A stretch of DNA of 64,000 bases from contig NZ_JAHBBF010000007.1 of NCBI RefSeq assembly GCF_019331725.1, positions 1 to 64,000 of the forward strand, written 5' to 3'. Of the stretch, positions 19,122 to 29,515 are shown in pieces; position 1 is the first letter of the stretch, and each line of letters opens with the position of its first letter. A program made the translations under genes and the position numbers. Origin of the DNA: Bifidobacterium saguinibicoloris (lineage in GTDB: Bacteria; Actinomycetota; Actinomycetes; Actinomycetales; Bifidobacteriaceae). The notes beneath the pieces were generated by a model that saw nothing but the letters and a program-made list of their open reading frames with translations, searched no databases and had not been told where the DNA came from.

Positions 19122-19191
19122 GCCCATCCGCTTCGCCACGGGCGAGACCGGGGTGGCGCGCCATGGGCACTCACTACTACGCTGTACGGGT

Positions 19192-20730
19192 ATGAGTGGG
19201 AATAACAATTGGACCAATCCGTTGCGCGATCCGCGCGACCTGCGCCTGCCGCGCATCGCCGGACCGTGCAGTCTGGTCATCTTCGGCGTCACCGGCGATC
19301 TGGCGCAGAAGAAGCTGCTGCCGGCCGTCTACGACCTTGCCAACCGCGGCCTGCTGCCGCCGAGCTTCGGTCTGACCGGCTTCGCGCGCCGCGACTGGAC
19401 GCAGGAGCATTTCATCGAATTCGTGAAGACCGCCGTCAAGGCGCGCTGCCGCACCCCGTTCAAAGAGTCGACGTGGAAGAACCTCGCGGCCGGCATCCGG
19501 TTCGTGCAGGGCACGTTCGACGACCCGGAGGCGTTCGAGCGGCTCAGTGCCACCGTGCAGGAGCTCGACCGCGACCGCGGCACGCGCGGCAACCACGCGT
19601 TCTACATGTCGGTGCCGCCGCGCGCGTTCCCGATCGTCGCCAAGCAGCTGGCCGCGTCCGGACTCTCCCGTTCCAGCGAAGGCGCGTGGCGCCGCGTCAT
19701 CATCGAGAAGCCGTTCGGCCATGACCTCGCCAGCGCGAAGGATCTCGACCGCGTCGTCTCCGAGGTGTTCGATCCGAGCTCGGTGTTCCGCATCGACCAC
19801 TACCTCGGCAAGGAGACCGTGCAGAACCTGCTCGCGCTGCGCTTCGCCAACGCGATGTACGAGCCGATCTGGAACGCGAACTATGTGGACCACGTGCAGA
19901 TCACGATGGCCGAGGACATCGGCATCGGCGGCCGCGCCGGCTACTACGACGGCATCGGCGCCGCACGCGACGTCATCCAGAACCACCTGCTGCAGCTCAT
20001 GGCCCTGACCGCCATGGAGGAGCCGGTGAGCTTCACCGCCAAGGACCTCACGGCCGAAAAGACCAAGGTGCTGTCCGCCGTGCGCCTGCCGAAGGACCTG
20101 GCCGCCAACACGGCGCGAGGCCAGTATGCGAAGGGCTGGCAGGGCTCGCACGAGGTCGTCGGCTATCTGGAGGAGAAGGGCATCGACCCGAAGTCCACCA
20201 CCGAGACGTACGCGGCGATCAAGCTCGACATCGACACCCGCCGTTGGGCCGGCGTGCCGTTCTACCTGCGCTGCGGCAAGCGCCTCGGCAAGCGCGTGAC
20301 GGAGATCGCCGTCGTGTTCAAGCGCGCGCCGCACCTGCCGTTCGAACAGACGGCCGTACGCGAGCTCGGCAAGAACGCGATCGTCATCCGCGTGCAGCCC
20401 GACGAGGGCGTCACCATGCGCTTCGGCGCGAAGGTGCCCGGCGGCACCACGATGGAGGTCCGCGACGTCAACATGGACTTCAGCTACGGCCGTTCCTTCA
20501 CCGAGAACTCGCCGGAAGCGTACGAGAAGCTCATCCTCGACGTGCTGCTCGGCGACCCGCCGCTGTTCCCGACCACCGAAGAGGTGAACCTCAGCTGGGA
20601 GATCCTCGATCCGATTGAAGACTTCTGGTCCACGCTCGGCCAGCCGCAGCCCTACCGTGCGGGCACGTGGGGTCCGGCCGAGGCCGACGAGATGCTGGCG
20701 CGCGAAGGCCGCCACTGGAGGATGCCATGA
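19192..20730 (+). CDS. zwf: Glucose-6-phosphate 1-dehydrogenase
   Basis: 512-residue G6PDH, oxidising glucose-6-phosphate to 6-phosphogluconolactone with NADP+. The coenzyme-binding GVTGDLAQKKLLPAVYDL (about residue 28-45) and active-site RIDHYLGKETVQNLLALRF (catalytic His and Lys) are intact. The start MSGNNNWTNPLRDPRDLRLP follows a TACGG-rich promoter region; a 13-residue upstream extension lacks support. It is first in zwf-opcA-pgl, with the opcA start overlapping its stop (ATGA). In bifidobacteria hexoses mainly enter the fructose-6-phosphate phosphoketolase shunt, so this branch probably serves NADPH and pentose supply. Confidence 0.96.
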   Translation: MSGNNNWTNPLRDPRDLRLPRIAGPCSLVIFGVTGDLAQKKLLPAVYDLANRGLLPPSFGLTGFARRDWTQEHFIEFVKTAVKARCRTPFKESTWKNLAAGIRFVQGTFDDPEAFERLSATVQELDRDRGTRGNHAFYMSVPPRAFPIVAKQLAASGLSRSSEGAWRRVIIEKPFGHDLASAKDLDRVVSEVFDPSSVFRIDHYLGKETVQNLLALRFANAMYEPIWNANYVDHVQITMAEDIGIGGRAGYYDGIGAARDVIQNHLLQLMALTAMEEPVSFTAKDLTAEKTKVLSAVRLPKDLAANTARGQYAKGWQGSHEVVGYLEEKGIDPKSTTETYAAIKLDIDTRRWAGVPFYLRCGKRLGKRVTEIAVVFKRAPHLPFEQTAVRELGKNAIVIRVQPDEGVTMRFGAKVPGGTTMEVRDVNMDFSYGRSFTENSPEAYEKLILDVLLGDPPLFPTTEEVNLSWEILDPIEDFWSTLGQPQPYRAGTWGPAEADEMLAREGRHWRMP

Positions 20731-21719
20731 TCATCGATATGCCGGATACGCGCACGCGCGAAATCGCGCACAAGATCGACGAGCTCCACGAGGAGCGCGG
20801 CGAATCGGCCACCGGCCGCGTGCTCACGCTGCTCATCGCCACCCAAGACGACGACCTCGAACACGCGCTGGAAGTCGCCAACGCGGCGAGCCGTGAACAC
20901 CCGTGCCGCGTCATCGCCATCGTGCCGGACACGTCGCGACGCGACGGGGACGCCGACGACGTGAAGGCTATGGAGAAGACCGACAATCCCGCCATCGACC
21001 TGACCGACGGCCCCGCGGAATCGAACCTCGACGCGCAGGTGCGCTTCGGTGCGGACGCCGGCGCAGGCGAGATCATCATCCTGCGCCCGCGCAACGGGCT
21101 CATCGACCATCCGGACACGCTCGTCATCCCACTGCTCGTGCCGGACGTGCCGGTCGTGGCATGGTGGCCCACCACCCCGCCGTCGAACCCGGCGAAGGAC
21201 CTCATGGGCGCGATGGCCCGTAGCCGCATCACCGACGCGCTGCGTTCCAACAACCCGGAGGCGACCATCGAACGCCTGCGCCGCAGCTGGACGCCGGAGG
21301 ACATCGACCTGTCGTGGACGCGCCTGACCGTGTGGCGCGCCATGCTCGCCTCGATGCTCGACCAGCCGCCGCACCTGCCGATCACGGCCGCGAAGGTCAC
21401 CGGCCCGCGCGACTTCCTGCCGATGGACATGCTGTGCGCGTGGCTGCGGCTCAAGCTCGGCGTGACCGTCGACGTGGAGTACGTGGACGACGCGGAGGCC
21501 GTGACCGGCGTGTACCTCACGCGCGAGGACGGCGTCGTGTCGCTGGAACGCCCGCACGAGGACCAGGCGCTGATCTCCATGCCGGGGCAGACCCCGCAGG
21601 CGATCTCCGTGCCCGTGCGCACCATCGAGGACTGCCTCACCGAGGAGCTGCGCCGCATCGACCCGGACGAGGTGTACGGCGAAGTCATCAACGAAGGCTG
21701 GGACCTCATCCGTCACTGA
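20727..21719 (+). CDS. opcA: G6PDH assembly/allosteric effector OpcA
   Basis: 330-residue OpcA family protein, which in actinobacteria and cyanobacteria is needed for full G6PDH activity or assembly. The N-terminus MIIDMPDTRTREIAHKIDEL and the central segment LVIPLLVPDVPVVAWWPTTP followed by LMGAMARSRITDALRS are characteristic of the family. The ATGA overlap with zwf implies translational coupling and a one-to-one complex. The gene pgl follows after 37 bases with its own ribosome site. No catalytic motif of its own is visible. Confidence 0.94.
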   Translation: MIIDMPDTRTREIAHKIDELHEERGESATGRVLTLLIATQDDDLEHALEVANAASREHPCRVIAIVPDTSRRDGDADDVKAMEKTDNPAIDLTDGPAESNLDAQVRFGADAGAGEIIILRPRNGLIDHPDTLVIPLLVPDVPVVAWWPTTPPSNPAKDLMGAMARSRITDALRSNNPEATIERLRRSWTPEDIDLSWTRLTVWRAMLASMLDQPPHLPITAAKVTGPRDFLPMDMLCAWLRLKLGVTVDVEYVDDAEAVTGVYLTREDGVVSLERPHEDQALISMPGQTPQAISVPVRTIEDCLTEELRRIDPDEVYGEVINEGWDLIRH

Positions 21720-21756
21720 CCAGACATCGACCGACCAGACATCGAAGGAGCGCCTC

Positions 21757-22617
21757 ATGGCAAATCGTAGGCTCATCGTTTACCCGGACAAGGATCTGAT
21801 GATCCGGGCCGGTGCACGCCGCCTCACACTGACGCTGCTGGACCTGCTGTCCGAACGCGTGCCCGGCGGCGGCCGTCGTGCACGTGTCGACGTGGCGCTT
21901 TCCGGCGGTTCCGCCGCCCAGCCGCTGGGATTGGTGGCCGACGACCCGCTCGCCGCCGACATCGACTGGTCGCGCGTCCACTTCTGGTGGAGCGACGAGC
22001 GGTTCGTCCCCGCCGATTCCGCCGACCGCAATGCGCTCGTGGCGCGTCGCCTGCTGCTCGACCGTCTGGTCGCGGACGGCAGGCTGCCGGAGTCGAACAT
22101 CCACGAGATTGCGCCCGACGTGCGCCCGGCCGCGGAGATCGCGAAGGTCACGGCCGACGCGGACAGCGCCGACGAGTTCGTACGTTCGGCCGCCGACGCG
22201 GAGAACGGCGATCTGCTCGACAAGGCCGCCCGCGCGTACGAATCCGAACTGGTTCGGGAGCTCGGACCGGAGCCGGTCATCGACCTGATGATTCTCGGTA
22301 TGGGACCGGACGGCCACTACGCCTCGCTGTTCCCCGCCAGCTCCGGGCACCACGAGGTGCTGGTCAGCGACCGCTTGGCCGTGGGCGTGGCACACTCCCC
22401 CAAGATGCCGCCGCTGCGCGTCTCCCTGACCGCGCCGCTCATCGCCCGTTCCCGCCATACGTGGTTCTTCGCCGCTGGCGCAGGCAAGGCCGATTCGCTC
22501 GCCCACGTGTTCGCGGCGGGCGACAAGGGCGGCGACCCGGAGTACCCGTCGTCGTTCGCCGGCGGTGTGGACGAGTTCGTCTGGTTCTCCACCGACGAGA
22601 CGGTGACGAAGCTGTAG
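21757..22617 (+). CDS. pgl: 6-phosphogluconolactonase
   Basis: 286-residue DevB/SOL family lactonase that hydrolyses 6-phosphogluconolactone to 6-phosphogluconate. Family motifs DVALSGGSAAQPLG, VHFWWSDERFVPADSADRNA and DLMILGMGPDGHYASLFP are in order, with the catalytic His in the last. A moderately long Ala/Asp-rich stretch near residue 125-155 is probably a loop insertion. ATG at 21757 follows GAAGGAGCGCCTC. It completes the zwf-opcA-pgl operon. The next pathway enzyme, gnd, lies on the opposite strand, facing it across the hairpin chain. Confidence 0.94.
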   Translation: MANRRLIVYPDKDLMIRAGARRLTLTLLDLLSERVPGGGRRARVDVALSGGSAAQPLGLVADDPLAADIDWSRVHFWWSDERFVPADSADRNALVARRLLLDRLVADGRLPESNIHEIAPDVRPAAEIAKVTADADSADEFVRSAADAENGDLLDKAARAYESELVRELGPEPVIDLMILGMGPDGHYASLFPASSGHHEVLVSDRLAVGVAHSPKMPPLRVSLTAPLIARSRHTWFFAAGAGKADSLAHVFAAGDKGGDPEYPSSFAGGVDEFVWFSTDETVTKL

Positions 22618-22661
22618 TCTCGGAGCTTCAAGGCTTCTCTTCGAGCTTCCCCTTCTTTCCA

Positions 22662-22834
22662 AGCACAATGAATCCCGGAAATAGGCGGCTTCGTCCGGGA
22701 ATCGTTGTGCTGACTCTAGGTCAGTGCAATGATTCCCGGAAAACACCGCCGCACCCCGGGAATCATTGCACTACGACGATGCCAGCACAACAAATCCCGG
22801 AGAACACCGCTGCTCTCCGGGATTTCTTGTGCTG
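22662..22834. repeat. Three tandem long hairpins sharing a CCCGG-centred arm
   Basis: Hairpin 1 (22662-22711) has an 18-bp stem with two mismatches. Hairpin 2 (22723-22772) has a perfect 17-bp stem, AGTGCAATGATTCCCGG. Hairpin 3 (22783-22834) has a 21-bp stem with one mismatch, starting CAGCACAACAAATCCCGGAG. All share an arm of the form AGYRCAANNANTCCCGG with a compensated or conserved partner, and start points lie about 60 bases apart. They read like three copies of one palindromic unit between the convergent pgl and gnd genes. Confidence 0.9.
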
Positions 22835-22876
22835 AGATAAGGCCTCAGGCCTCGATTTCCGGCTTCGTTCTATCTT

Positions 22877-23068
22877 GGCCGGCTATCGCCGGCCCCGAAG
22901 AGGGCCGGGAAGCCCACAGGGCTTCCCTCTTCGATCAGCAATTATGGACTCGCCTGACGGCGAGACTCAATACTGGTGCGGCGGCACAGCCGCCGCACAC
23001 CGAGCCGGTCGGAGAGCCCACAGGGCTCTCCTCAAGCCGGAAGATCAGCTTTGCTGCTCTTCCGGCTT
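22877..23068. repeat. Chain of six short hairpins, three with ACA triloops, ending over the gnd stop
   Basis: In order: GGCCGGC-TATC-GCCGGCC (22877-22894); GGGAAGCCC-ACA-GGGCTTCCC (22907-22927); CTCGCC-TGAC-GGCGAG (22949-22964); a 10-bp GTGCGGCGGC stem with ACA loop (22976-22998); GGAGAGCCC-ACA-GGGCTCTCC (23011-23031); and an 11-bp AAGCCGGAAGA stem with an inner CAGC/GCTG stem (23034-23068) that contains the gnd stop codon. The stems are perfect yet unrelated in sequence, and the ACA loop recurs. Confidence 0.9.
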
Positions 23069-24502
23069 GCCCGGCTCGGCCCACAACGTATGGAACACAC
23101 CCGGCTTGTCGACGCGGCCGTAGGTGTGGGCGCCGAACAGGTCGCGCTGACTCTGGGTCAGGGCGGTGGGCAGGCGCTTGGAGCGCAGGCCGTCGTAGTA
23201 GGCCAGGGAGCTGGAGAACACCGGGGTGGGGATGCCCGCCTCGATGGCCTTGACGATCACGCGGCGCCACGCGTCCTGCGATTCGCCGATGATCTTCTCG
23301 AAGTACGGGTCGAACAGCAGCGAGGCCGGCGGGTTGTCGCCCTTGAACGCCTCGGTGATGCGGTCGAGCAGGAACTGGGCGCGGATGATGCAGCCGCCGC
23401 GCCAGATGCGGGCCACCTCGGACAGGTTGATGTCCCAGCCGTATTCCTTCGCACCGTCCTGAATCTCGTTGAGGCCCTGGGCGTAGGCGACGACCTTGGA
23501 GGCGAACAGCGCGCGGCGCACGTCCTCGATGAACGCGGCCTTCTCCTCGCCGTCCAGATCGATGGTCTTGTTCGGGCCGGCGAGCTGCTCCTTCTGGGCG
23601 GCCTCGCGCAGTTCGCCGTGGCTGGAGAGCGCACGCGCGAACACGGCCTCGCCGATGGCCGGCACGGCCGAACCGAACTCGAGGCCGGTCTGCACGGTCC
23701 ACGTGCCGGTGCCCTTCATGCCGGCGTGGTCGACGACCACGTCCACGAACGGCTTGCCGGTGGCGGCGTCCTTGTGGTGCAGCACTTCGGCGGTGATTTC
23801 GATGAGGTAGGAGTCGAGGTCGCCCTTGTTCCACTCGTCGAACACGTTCGCGATCTCCTCGGCGTCCATGCCCAGGCCACGGCGCAGGATGTCGTACGCC
23901 TCGCCGATGACCTGCATGTCCGCGTATTCGATGCCGTTGTGGACCATCTTGACGAAGTGGCCGGCGCCGTCGGTGCCGATGTGGGTCACGCACGGCTCGC
24001 CGTTGACCTTCGCGGCGATCGATTCGAGGATCGGGCCGAGGGTCTTCCAGGATTCCGCGGTGCCGCCGGGCATGAGGGACGGGCCGTTGAGCGCGCCCTC
24101 CTCGCCGCCGGACACGCCGCAGCCCACGAAGTGGAAGCCCTTCGCGCGCACGGCCTTCTCACGCTTGATGGTGTCCTTGAAGAACGAGTTGCCGCCGTCG
24201 ACGATGATGTCGCCCGGCTCGAAGACCTCCTCGAGCTGTTCGATGACGGCGTCGGTCGGGGCGCCGGCCTTGACCATGATGATGGCGGTGCGCGGGCGCT
24301 TCAGGGACGCGGCGAACTCCTCGAGCGTCTTGGTGGGCACGAACGCGCCTTCGGAGCCGTGCTCCTCCATGAGCTTCTCGGTACGGGAGTAGTGGCGGTT
24401 GAACAGGGCCACCGTGTTGCCGTGGTGCGCGAGGTTGCGTGCCAGGTTGGAGCCCATGGCGGCCAGTCCGATGACACCGATGTTTGCCGTAGCTTCGGCC
24501 AT
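23045..24502 (-). CDS. gnd: 6-phosphogluconate dehydrogenase (decarboxylating)
   Basis: 485-residue 6PGDH, giving ribulose-5-phosphate, CO2 and NADPH. The coenzyme loop GLAAMGSNLARNLA (residues 11-24), the substrate motif VGCGVSGGEEGALNGPSLMP and the C-terminal LTQSQRDLFGAHTYGRVD are all present. The start MAEATANIG follows GAAAGGCAAGCAA. It runs opposite to zwf-opcA-pgl, so the pathway is split over two convergent units. Its last codons lie within the final hairpin of the intergenic chain, which may act as its terminator or as an mRNA 3' stabiliser. Confidence 0.96.
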   Translation of the reverse strand: MAEATANIGVIGLAAMGSNLARNLAHHGNTVALFNRHYSRTEKLMEEHGSEGAFVPTKTLEEFAASLKRPRTAIIMVKAGAPTDAVIEQLEEVFEPGDIIVDGGNSFFKDTIKREKAVRAKGFHFVGCGVSGGEEGALNGPSLMPGGTAESWKTLGPILESIAAKVNGEPCVTHIGTDGAGHFVKMVHNGIEYADMQVIGEAYDILRRGLGMDAEEIANVFDEWNKGDLDSYLIEITAEVLHHKDAATGKPFVDVVVDHAGMKGTGTWTVQTGLEFGSAVPAIGEAVFARALSSHGELREAAQKEQLAGPNKTIDLDGEEKAAFIEDVRRALFASKVVAYAQGLNEIQDGAKEYGWDINLSEVARIWRGGCIIRAQFLLDRITEAFKGDNPPASLLFDPYFEKIIGESQDAWRRVIVKAIEAGIPTPVFSSSLAYYDGLRSKRLPTALTQSQRDLFGAHTYGRVDKPGVFHTLWAEPGKPEEQQS

Positions 24503-24894
24503 TTGCTTGCCTTTCAGTCGACGTCGCCCACGTTGCGGCGCGGCCGCCGGTCCCGGCGTCCCGCGTCGCGCCGCGGGCATGTTTTCCCGAGCAGAAGTCT
24601 ATCCCGGCATGCGCCGGCACGCGAGCGTCGGCTCACGATTTCGGCGATGGGGGAATCGCCGTCGGCGGACGGTCCCGCGATGTGACGAAGACGACATTTT
24701 TCGTGTTGCGACGGTTCCGGCCACGGCCGGACCGTCCGTGCGGCCGGCGTGTCCATTGCGATTGCAACGATTTGCCCGGCACTACATCTAGCGAAGGTGT
24801 CGACGACACGCCACTACGGATAGCGTTTACTTCGGAACCACCGCCCGGTAATCTGGCGTCCGCACACATCCCCGGACCTCGATCGGAGACCACC
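24503..24894. promoter_or_regulatory. Divergent gnd/nrdH promoter region with tandem NrdR-like boxes
   Basis: Two related 13-mers, ACTACATCTAGCG (24781-24793) and ACTACGGATAGCG (24813-24825), lie 32 bases apart, the spacing expected for tandem NrdR boxes, and about 70 bases before nrdH. NrdR is the ATP/dATP-sensing repressor of ribonucleotide reductase genes. The rest of the interval (24503-24780) shows only GC-rich hairpin-prone sequence and no gene. Confidence 0.7.
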
Positions 24895-25152
24895 ATGACC
24901 GTCACCGTGTTCACCAAACCACGCTGCCCGCAGTGCGACGCCACCAAGCGTCAGCTCACCAAGCTGGGCGTCCCGTTCGAGACGGTCGATCTGACGGAGA
25001 ACCCGTCCACGTTGGAACAGCTGCAGCAGGCCGGCTTCCGTCAGGCGCCGGTCGTCATCACACCGGACAACTCCTGGACCGGCTACCGCCCGGACCTGAT
25101 TCGCGAGCTCGCGAAGAGCACACAGACCGCCGGGCAGACGGTCGCCGCATGA
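24895..25152 (+). CDS. nrdH: Glutaredoxin-like protein NrdH
   Basis: 85-residue NrdH redoxin, electron donor to the class Ib reductase. The redox motif CPQC follows [10 protein letters not shown], and the NrdH-typical [13 protein letters not shown] lies near the C-terminus. It is reduced by thioredoxin reductase rather than glutathione in this family. ATG at 24895 follows CGGAGACCACC. It is the first gene of nrdHIEF, and its stop overlaps the nrdI start (ATGA). Confidence 0.96.
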   Translation: MTVTVFTKPRCPQCDATKRQLTKLGVPFETVDLTENPSTLEQLQQAGFRQAPVVITPDNSWTGYRPDLIRELAKSTQTAGQTVAA

Positions 25153-25898
25153 GCGTCGTCCCCAAAGTCAGCACCGCCCCGGGAGGCACCGGCCTCGAGC
25201 ATCTGACCGGCCACGCGCAGTCTGGAACCCGGGCCGGCCGGCACGCACGCACCGTCTCCGGAGCGGCCGACATCGGCGCGCTGACCGGCGCCGCACCCGT
25301 CTCACGCAAGCTGAAGACCGAAACCGAATCCCCCGCCATCGCGGCCCGGCCGGCCTCGGCGTCCCGCACGACGGCCCCGGCCCATCGCAGCGCACCCATC
25401 GCCCTCACCGGCATGGGCGAGGCGCCCGCGCAGGACGCCACGACGCCGAGCGCACCGGAATCGGCCGCCGGACAAGGCAAGGCGATCGGCGCACTCGTGT
25501 ACTTCTCGTCAGCCTCGGAGAACACGGCGCGCTTCGTCGCCGGACTGAAACTCGGCGAAGCGGGCATCAACGTGTACCGCATCCCGCTGAAACCGAACGG
25601 CCCCACGCTCAACGTGCGCGAACCCTACGTCGTCATGGTGCCCACCTACGGCGGCGGCGACGCACGCAAAGCCGTGCCGCCGCAGGTGAAACGCTTCCTC
25701 AACGACGCCGGCAACCGCGCATGGATCCGCGGTGTCATCGCCTCCGGCAACACGAACTTCGGCACCGCCTACGGCGCCGCCGGCGACATCATCGCCGCGA
25801 AATGCCGCGTCCCCTACCTGTACCGCTTCGAACTCATGGGCACGCGGGAGGACGCGCGCAAGGTGCGCGAGGGCCTCGTCAAGTTCTTCACGAAATAG
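25149..25898 (+). CDS. nrdI: Flavodoxin-like NrdI with long N-terminal extension
   Basis: The NrdI fold occupies about residues 115-249: [19 protein letters not shown] (FMN phosphate loop), [20 protein letters not shown] and [20 protein letters not shown]. NrdI supplies the oxidant that assembles the dimanganese tyrosyl radical in NrdF. Usual NrdI proteins are about 130-160 residues. Here ~110 residues of Ala/Thr/Pro/Ser-rich low-complexity sequence precede the fold if translation starts at the ATG overlapping the nrdH stop. A later start at the Met before [10 protein letters not shown] would give a near-normal length but lacks a clear ribosome site. Confidence 0.9.
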   Translation: MSVVPKVSTAPGGTGLEHLTGHAQSGTRAGRHARTVSGAADIGALTGAAPVSRKLKTETESPAIAARPASASRTTAPAHRSAPIALTGMGEAPAQDATTPSAPESAAGQGKAIGALVYFSSASENTARFVAGLKLGEAGINVYRIPLKPNGPTLNVREPYVVMVPTYGGGDARKAVPPQVKRFLNDAGNRAWIRGVIASGNTNFGTAYGAAGDIIAAKCRVPYLYRFELMGTREDARKVREGLVKFFTK

Positions 25899-25930
25899 CC
25901 GACACGGCAACCGATCGAAAGATGCATTCC

Positions 25931-28075
25931 ATGACCACCACCTACGATCCCTCCACCGACTATCACGCGCTCAACGCGATGCTCAACCTGTACGACGAGC
26001 ACGGGCTCATCCAGTTCGACAAGGACAAGGAGGCCGAACGCGCCTACGTCGCGAACGAGATCGAGCCGAACACGAAGCGTTTCGCCACGGCCGGCGAACG
26101 CCTGCGCTGGCTCATCGACCACGACTACTACGACGGCGACGTGTTCGCCCGATACGACGACGATTTTCTCGAGCGCTTCTACGCGAAGGCCGCCGCGGCC
26201 GGCTTCGAGTTCGAGACGTTCCTCGGCGCGTTCAAGTTCTTCCGCTCCTACGCGCTGAAGTCGTTCGACGGCAAGACGTACCTCGAGGACTTCCCGCAGC
26301 GTTGCGCGGCGGTCGCCCTCGACCTGGCCGCCGGCGACGAACACGCCGCCGAACGCTACCTCGAGGAGATGCTCTCCGGCCGCTTCCAGCCGGCCACGCC
26401 GACGTTCCTCAACCTCGGCAAGGCGCAGCGCGGCGAGCCGGTGAGCTGCTTCCTCGTGCGCATCGAAGACAACATGGAATCGATCTCGCGCGGCATCAAC
26501 GCGGCGCTGCAGCTCTCCAAGCGCGGCGGCGGCGTGGCGCTGCTGCTCTCCAACCTCAGGGAACTCGGCGCGCCGATCAAGCACATCGAAAACCAGTCGA
26601 GCGGCGTCGTGCCGGTCATGAAGCTGCTCGAGGACTCGTTCTCGTACGCGAACCAGCTGGGCGCACGCCAAGGCGCCGGCGCCGTGTACCTCAACGCGCA
26701 TCATCCGGACATCATGCGCTTCCTCGACACGAAGCGCGAGAACGCGGACGAGAAGATCCGCATCAAATCGCTCGCTCTGGGCGTGGTCGTGCCGGACATC
26801 ACGTTCGAACTCGCCAAACGCAAGGAGCGGATGGCCCTCTTCAGCCCGTACGACGTGGAACGCGTGTACGGCAAGCCGTTCGCCGACATCTCCGTCACCG
26901 AGAAGTACGACGAGATGCTGGCCGACGACCGCATCAAGAAGACGTACATCGACGCGCGCAAGTTCTTCACCACGCTCGCCGAACTCCAGTTCGAATCCGG
27001 CTACCCGTACCTCGTGTTCGAAGACACGGTCAACCGCGCAAACCCGATCGACGGCCGCGTGACCATGTCGAACCTGTGCTCCGAAATCCTGCAGGTGCAG
27101 GAAGCGAGCGCATACAACGAAGACCTCACCTACGCGCACGTGGGCCGCGACGTCTCCTGCAACCTCGGCTCGCTCAACATCGCCAAGGCGATGGACGGCG
27201 GCCTCGCCGACACCGTCGAAACCGCGATCCGCGCGCTGACGGCCGTCGCCGAGCACACGTCCATCGACGCGGTGCCGTCGATCCGACGCGCCAACGAGGA
27301 AGGCCACGCCATCGGCCTCGGCCAGATGAACCTGCACGGCTTCCTCGCGCGCGAAGGCCTCGCCTACGGCTCCGACGAGGCGCTCGACTTCACCGACATG
27401 TACTTCATGACCGTCGCCTACCACGCCTACCGCGCGTCGCACGACCTCGCGGTCGAGCGCGGGCGTGCGTTCGTCGGGTTCGAACGTTCCGACTACGCCA
27501 AGCCGGCCGGCCAGGGCAACTACTTCGACAAGTACACCGACGGCCACCGCTCCATCGAACCGCACACGGCGCGCGTGCGCGACCTGTTCGCACGCTACGG
27601 CGTCGCGGTGCCGAGCGTCGCCGATTGGGAGGCGCTGCGCGACGCGATCCTGCGCGACGGGCTGTACAACCAGAACCTGCAGGCCGTGCCGCCCACCGGA
27701 TCGATCTCGTACATCAACCACTCCACGTCGTCGATCCACCCGATCGCCTCCAAAATCGAAATCCGCAAGGAAGGCAAGATCGGGCGCATGTACTACCCCG
27801 CGCCGTACATGACCAACGACAACCTCGAATACTTCAAGGACGCCTACGAAATCGGATGGCAGGCCATCGTCGACACGTACGCGGCCGCCACCCAGCACGT
27901 CGACCAAGGCCTCTCGCTCACGCTGTTCTTCCCGGACACCGCCACCACGCGTGACGTGAACAAAGCCCAGATCTACGCCTGGCGCAAAGGCATCAAGACG
28001 CTCTACTACATCCGCATCCGGCAGCAGGCGCTTGAAGGCACCGAAGTGCAGGGCTGCGTCTCCTGCATGCTGTGA
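25931..28075 (+). CDS. nrdE: Class Ib ribonucleotide reductase, alpha subunit NrdE
   Basis: 714-residue catalytic subunit reducing ribonucleoside diphosphates to deoxy forms. It starts [20 protein letters not shown] after CGAAAGATGCATTCC and lacks the ATP-cone of class Ia, as NrdE should. Active-site segments are [12 protein letters not shown] (Cys and Glu), [14 protein letters not shown] and [19 protein letters not shown]. The C-terminal redox pair is in GCVSCML, the site recharged by NrdH. It is third in nrdHIEF, and followed by a 29-codon ORF and nrdF. Confidence 0.97.
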   Translation: MTTTYDPSTDYHALNAMLNLYDEHGLIQFDKDKEAERAYVANEIEPNTKRFATAGERLRWLIDHDYYDGDVFARYDDDFLERFYAKAAAAGFEFETFLGAFKFFRSYALKSFDGKTYLEDFPQRCAAVALDLAAGDEHAAERYLEEMLSGRFQPATPTFLNLGKAQRGEPVSCFLVRIEDNMESISRGINAALQLSKRGGGVALLLSNLRELGAPIKHIENQSSGVVPVMKLLEDSFSYANQLGARQGAGAVYLNAHHPDIMRFLDTKRENADEKIRIKSLALGVVVPDITFELAKRKERMALFSPYDVERVYGKPFADISVTEKYDEMLADDRIKKTYIDARKFFTTLAELQFESGYPYLVFEDTVNRANPIDGRVTMSNLCSEILQVQEASAYNEDLTYAHVGRDVSCNLGSLNIAKAMDGGLADTVETAIRALTAVAEHTSIDAVPSIRRANEEGHAIGLGQMNLHGFLAREGLAYGSDEALDFTDMYFMTVAYHAYRASHDLAVERGRAFVGFERSDYAKPAGQGNYFDKYTDGHRSIEPHTARVRDLFARYGVAVPSVADWEALRDAILRDGLYNQNLQAVPPTGSISYINHSTSSIHPIASKIEIRKEGKIGRMYYPAPYMTNDNLEYFKDAYEIGWQAIVDTYAAATQHVDQGLSLTLFFPDTATTRDVNKAQIYAWRKGIKTLYYIRIRQQALEGTEVQGCVSCML

Positions 28076-28176
28076 TGGAGCGTCGTCTGCGTTGCCCCTC
28101 GGTCGACGTACCCCACGTACGCCTTCGCCCGCCGCGCCTTGACGCCGCACGCATCACACACAACCGACGATCATGA

Positions 28177-29289
<1,113 letters not shown>

Positions 29290-29325
29290 CGAAGTGACCG
29301 ACAGGCGTCCGGTTCATATGAACAT

Positions 29326-29353
29326 GGGGAACCGCGCCGTTCCGCCGTTCCCC
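29326..29353 (+). terminator. Hairpin after nrdF
   Basis: GGGGAAC pairs with GTTCCCC across a 14-base GC-rich loop 37 bases past the nrdF stop; a perfect palindrome GTTCATATGAAC (29312-29323) precedes it. No T-run. Confidence 0.5.
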
Positions 29354-29429
29354 AATGATTCCGATGTTCGATGATGGCCGATTCCGGTTCACGATTTTCA
29401 CCCGGGGAATCGTGTACCACGGAGCGCCG

Positions 29430-29502
29430 CACATTTTATCATCTAAAAATGTGGGAGTCAGCCACATTTTTAGATGATAAAATGTGGGAGTCAGCCACAT
29501 TT
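29430..29502 (+). promoter_or_regulatory. AT-rich overlapping double hairpin upstream of the DUF4143-type ATPase
   Basis: A perfect 25-bp inverted repeat (29430-29454 with 29462-29486, arms beginning CACATTTTATCATC) encloses the 7-base loop GAGTCAG. The right arm's ATGTGG then starts a second hairpin with the same loop GAGTCAG and partner CCACATTT (29495-29502). The second hairpin ends one base before the ribosome site AGGAGG (29504-29509). The two hairpins share sequence, so they are mutually exclusive, as in a switch. Confidence 0.85.
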
Positions 29503-29515
29503 CAGGAGGATAATC

